From Caryophanales bacterium UBA6331 (lineage in GTDB: Bacteria > Bacillota_I > Bacilli_A > RF39 > UBA660), in contig DJSP01000099.1 in assembly GCA_002438065.1 (NCBI GenBank), positions 1 through 16,483 of the forward strand: a stretch of DNA of 16,483 nucleotides, given 5' to 3'. Both the position numbers and the translations under genes were made by a program. Under the pieces are notes generated by a model. That model was not told the DNA's origin. It searched no databases and saw only the letters and a program-made list of their open reading frames with translations. Of this stretch, positions 14,875-16,483 are shown piece after piece. Within the stretch, counting starts at the first letter, position 1; each line of letters opens with the position of its first letter.

Positions 14875-14927
14875 AGTCGTATTCATATTATAATAATTAT
14901 AGGAGGTTGTTATAAATGAATACGACT
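14875..14927 (+). promoter_or_regulatory. Hairpin presenting the SD in its loop and burying the start codon of the endonuclease gene
   Basis: AGTCGTATTCAT (14875-14886) is perfectly complementary to ATGAATACGACT (14916-14927). After one bulged A (14887), TTATAA (14888-14893) pairs with TTATAA (14910-14915), giving 18 bp in all. The 16-base loop (14894-14909) contains AGGAGG (14901-14906). The start ATG 14916-14918 lies wholly in the stem. Translation should therefore depend on opening the hairpin. TTTATTTTA follows the right arm, so the same structure might also terminate polymerase transcripts. Confidence 0.75.
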
Positions 14928-16483
14928 TTTATTTTACGTAATAAACAATTTAATAAATTATCTAAAATTGAAAAACAAGAAGTCATTAATCAGGTAAGAA
15001 AAGCATATTTAGAAGATAATATGAAAATAGACGAACTAATATCAACATTTAATTCAACTAAAACATTTATGTATGATTTTTTAAGAAAAAATAACATTAA
15101 AAAATCAAAAGAACAATTAAATGCTGAAAGAAGTAAATTATGTAAAAAAGCATATCATAATAAATCAAATAATGAATTAAATCAAATTAAAGAAAAACGT
15201 AAACAAACTAATATAGAACGTTTTGGTGTAGAGAATCCATATCAATCTAAAGAAATTCAAGAAAAAATAAAACAAAAGAATTTAGAATTATATGGAGTAG
15301 AATATGCTACACAAAGAAAAGATGTAAAAGAAAAAATTGATAAATCTACTTTAGAATCTCAGGGAGCTAAAAGATATTTACAAACAGAAAAAGGACAAAA
15401 TAAATTTAAACAATCTTGTTTAGAAAAATATGGTGTAGAGAATCCATATCAATCTGAAGAAAAAAAAGATAAAATAAAACAAACAAATTTAAAAAGATAT
15501 GGTGATGAAATACCTTGTAGAACTCAAAATATTAAAAATAAAATGAAAGAAAATAGTTTAATTAAATGGGGAGTTGAATATCCGACTCAATGTCAAGAAA
15601 TAAAAAATAAAGTAATGAATACTAATTTACAACGTTTTGGATTACCATGGTCGTGTATGAGACTTGAGTGTAAATTAGCTCAAGGAGGAGTTTCATATAT
15701 TAACAATGAATTTGCAAATTTATTAAAATCAAATAATATAAAATTTGAGCGTGAATTTGCATTAAAACATTTTTCTTATGATTTTAAAATTGAAAATGCA
15801 TTGATTGAAATTGATCCTACTTATACTCACAATTCTACTAAAGGACCTTATTTTAATAAACATTATACTAATCCAAAGCAACACAATTATCATTTAAATA
15901 AATCTAATATTGCTCAAGAAAATGGATATTTTTGTATTCATATATTTGATTGGGATGATAAACATAAAATAATAAATATGTTTATAAAAAAACAAAAATT
16001 ATACGCTCGTAATTGTGAAATCAAAGAAGTAAAGAAAAAAGAATGCGATGATTTCTTAAATCTTTATCATTTACAAAATACATGTAATGGACAAAAAATA
16101 CGTTATGGATTATATTATAATGATCAACTTGTTGAAGTAATGACTTTTGGAAAACCTCGTTATAATAAAAATTATGAATGGGAATTATTAAGATTGTGTT
16201 CTCATAAAGATTATAAAATCGTAGGTGGTTCAGAAAGATTATTTAAACATTTTTTGAGAGAACAAAATCCTCAAAGTATAATTTCGTATTGTGATAATTC
16301 AAAGTTCTCTGGAGATGTTTATGAAAGATTAGGAATGGAATTAATTAATATTTCAAATCCAGCATGTATTTGGTCCAAAGGTAAAATTAAAATTACAGAT
16401 AATCTTCTTAGACAACAAGGATTTGATAGATTATTTGGAGCTTCTTATGGAAAAGGAACATCAAATAAAGAATTAATAATAAA
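14916..16483 (+). CDS. Homing endonuclease-like protein, EDxHD nuclease with C-terminal GNAT/Mom-like domain (3' end outside window)
   Basis: The frame runs 522 codons from ATG 14916 to the window edge without a stop. Residues 1-85 are helical and basic. Residues 96-245 carry six imperfect copies of a motif like KQTNxxRxGVENPxQSxEI, at about 96, 119, 165, 188, 211 and 234; such repeats are typical of DNA-recognition parts of phage homing endonucleases. Residues 278-305 (FEREFAL then YDFKIENALIEIDPTYTH) fit a Vsr-like EDxHD/PD-(D/E)XK nuclease core with D289, E298, D300 and H304. Residues 370-490 (RYGLYYNDQLVEVMTFGKPR, YEWELLRLC, VGGSERLFKHF, SIISYCDNSKFSGDVYERLGM) resemble the GNAT-fold Mom-like domain that ends many of these proteins. 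It follows the truncated polymerase by 63 bases, and its likely target is the uninterrupted polymerase gene. The true C-terminus is not visible. Confidence 0.8.
   Translation, partial: MNTTFILRNKQFNKLSKIEKQEVINQVRKAYLEDNMKIDELISTFNSTKTFMYDFLRKNNIKKSKEQLNAERSKLCKKAYHNKSNNELNQIKEKRKQTNIERFGVENPYQSKEIQEKIKQKNLELYGVEYATQRKDVKEKIDKSTLESQGAKRYLQTEKGQNKFKQSCLEKYGVENPYQSEEKKDKIKQTNLKRYGDEIPCRTQNIKNKMKENSLIKWGVEYPTQCQEIKNKVMNTNLQRFGLPWSCMRLECKLAQGGVSYINNEFANLLKSNNIKFEREFALKHFSYDFKIENALIEIDPTYTHNSTKGPYFNKHYTNPKQHNYHLNKSNIAQENGYFCIHIFDWDDKHKIINMFIKKQKLYARNCEIKEVKKKECDDFLNLYHLQNTCNGQKIRYGLYYNDQLVEVMTFGKPRYNKNYEWELLRLCSHKDYKIVGGSERLFKHFLREQNPQSIISYCDNSKFSGDVYERLGMELINISNPACIWSKGKIKITDNLLRQQGFDRLFGASYGKGTSNKELII
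15224..15248 (+). repeat. 25-base direct repeat, copy 1 (inside endonuclease gene)
   Basis: These 25 bases recur exactly at 15431-15455, 207 bases (69 codons) later and in the same frame. They encode GVENPYQS, the core of the recognition-type repeat in the endonuclease. Exact identity at DNA level, while other copies of the motif have diverged, suggests recent duplication or recombination between these two motif copies. Confidence 0.85.
15431..15455 (+). repeat. 25-base direct repeat, copy 2 (inside endonuclease gene)
   Basis: Second exact copy of the sequence at 15224-15248, again encoding GVENPYQS in frame. Recombination between the copies would remove 69 codons without a frameshift. Confidence 0.85.

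Noticed and set aside
14840..14915. Intein or clear group I intron 5' splice site at the end of the polymerase frame
   Set aside because: An in-frame TAA rules out an intein boundary here. I could not find a convincing exon/guide pairing in the 63 bases before the endonuclease, so an intron is only mentioned as a possibility.

Overview
The window looks like part of the genome of an AT-rich tailed bacteriophage of a low-GC Gram-positive host (Bacillota or relatives). The reasons are: all genes lie on the + strand and are tightly packed; ribosome-binding sites are strong AGGAGG types; the one clear promoter is a housekeeping sigma-A type; and fibre, tail-spike, peptidoglycan-hydrolase, DUF932 and family B DNA polymerase genes occur together. 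The standard bacterial code fits, since TAA, TGA and TAG all end genes. I saw no tRNA, rRNA, CRISPR array, integrase or insertion sequence. The exact host and phage genus cannot be told from this sequence.

Bases 1-10856 are a virion-surface (tail fibre/adhesin) region. It holds the end of a structural protein, a 639-residue protein with three repeated beta-sandwich-like modules, a small follower protein, and a YabR-like S1 RNA-binding protein closed by a terminator. After that come a short fibre protein, a 42-codon frame ending in a C7 tract, an NlpC/P60-like cell-wall hydrolase, a small membrane-anchored protein, an NrdG-like radical-SAM protein with an enlarged cysteine loop, a zinc-ribbon protein, a 991-residue beta-helix tail spike, a 408-residue fibre protein and two small proteins. 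A strong intrinsic terminator at 10878-10921 ends the block.

Bases 10962-12005 are a self-contained transcription unit: a near-consensus promoter, one DUF932 gene and a strong terminator. From 12050 a second DNA-metabolism block begins: a protein with a RelE/DUF4258-like N-terminus, then a family B DNA polymerase one base later. The polymerase has its exonuclease motifs and palm motifs A, B and C, but it stops at the lysine/tyrosine motif before the thumb. Sixty-three bases later an EDxHD-type homing endonuclease gene begins and runs off the window. Its Shine-Dalgarno sequence lies in the loop, and its start codon in the stem, of an 18-bp hairpin.

The observations most worth a second look are: (1) the C7 tract separating a short leader frame from the hydrolase, which fits phase variation, programmed -1 frameshifting or a homopolymer error; (2) the polymerase apparently split by a homing endonuclease gene; (3) the hairpin that appears to gate translation of that endonuclease; and (4) host-like RNA-binding and radical-SAM genes inside a tail-fibre cassette.
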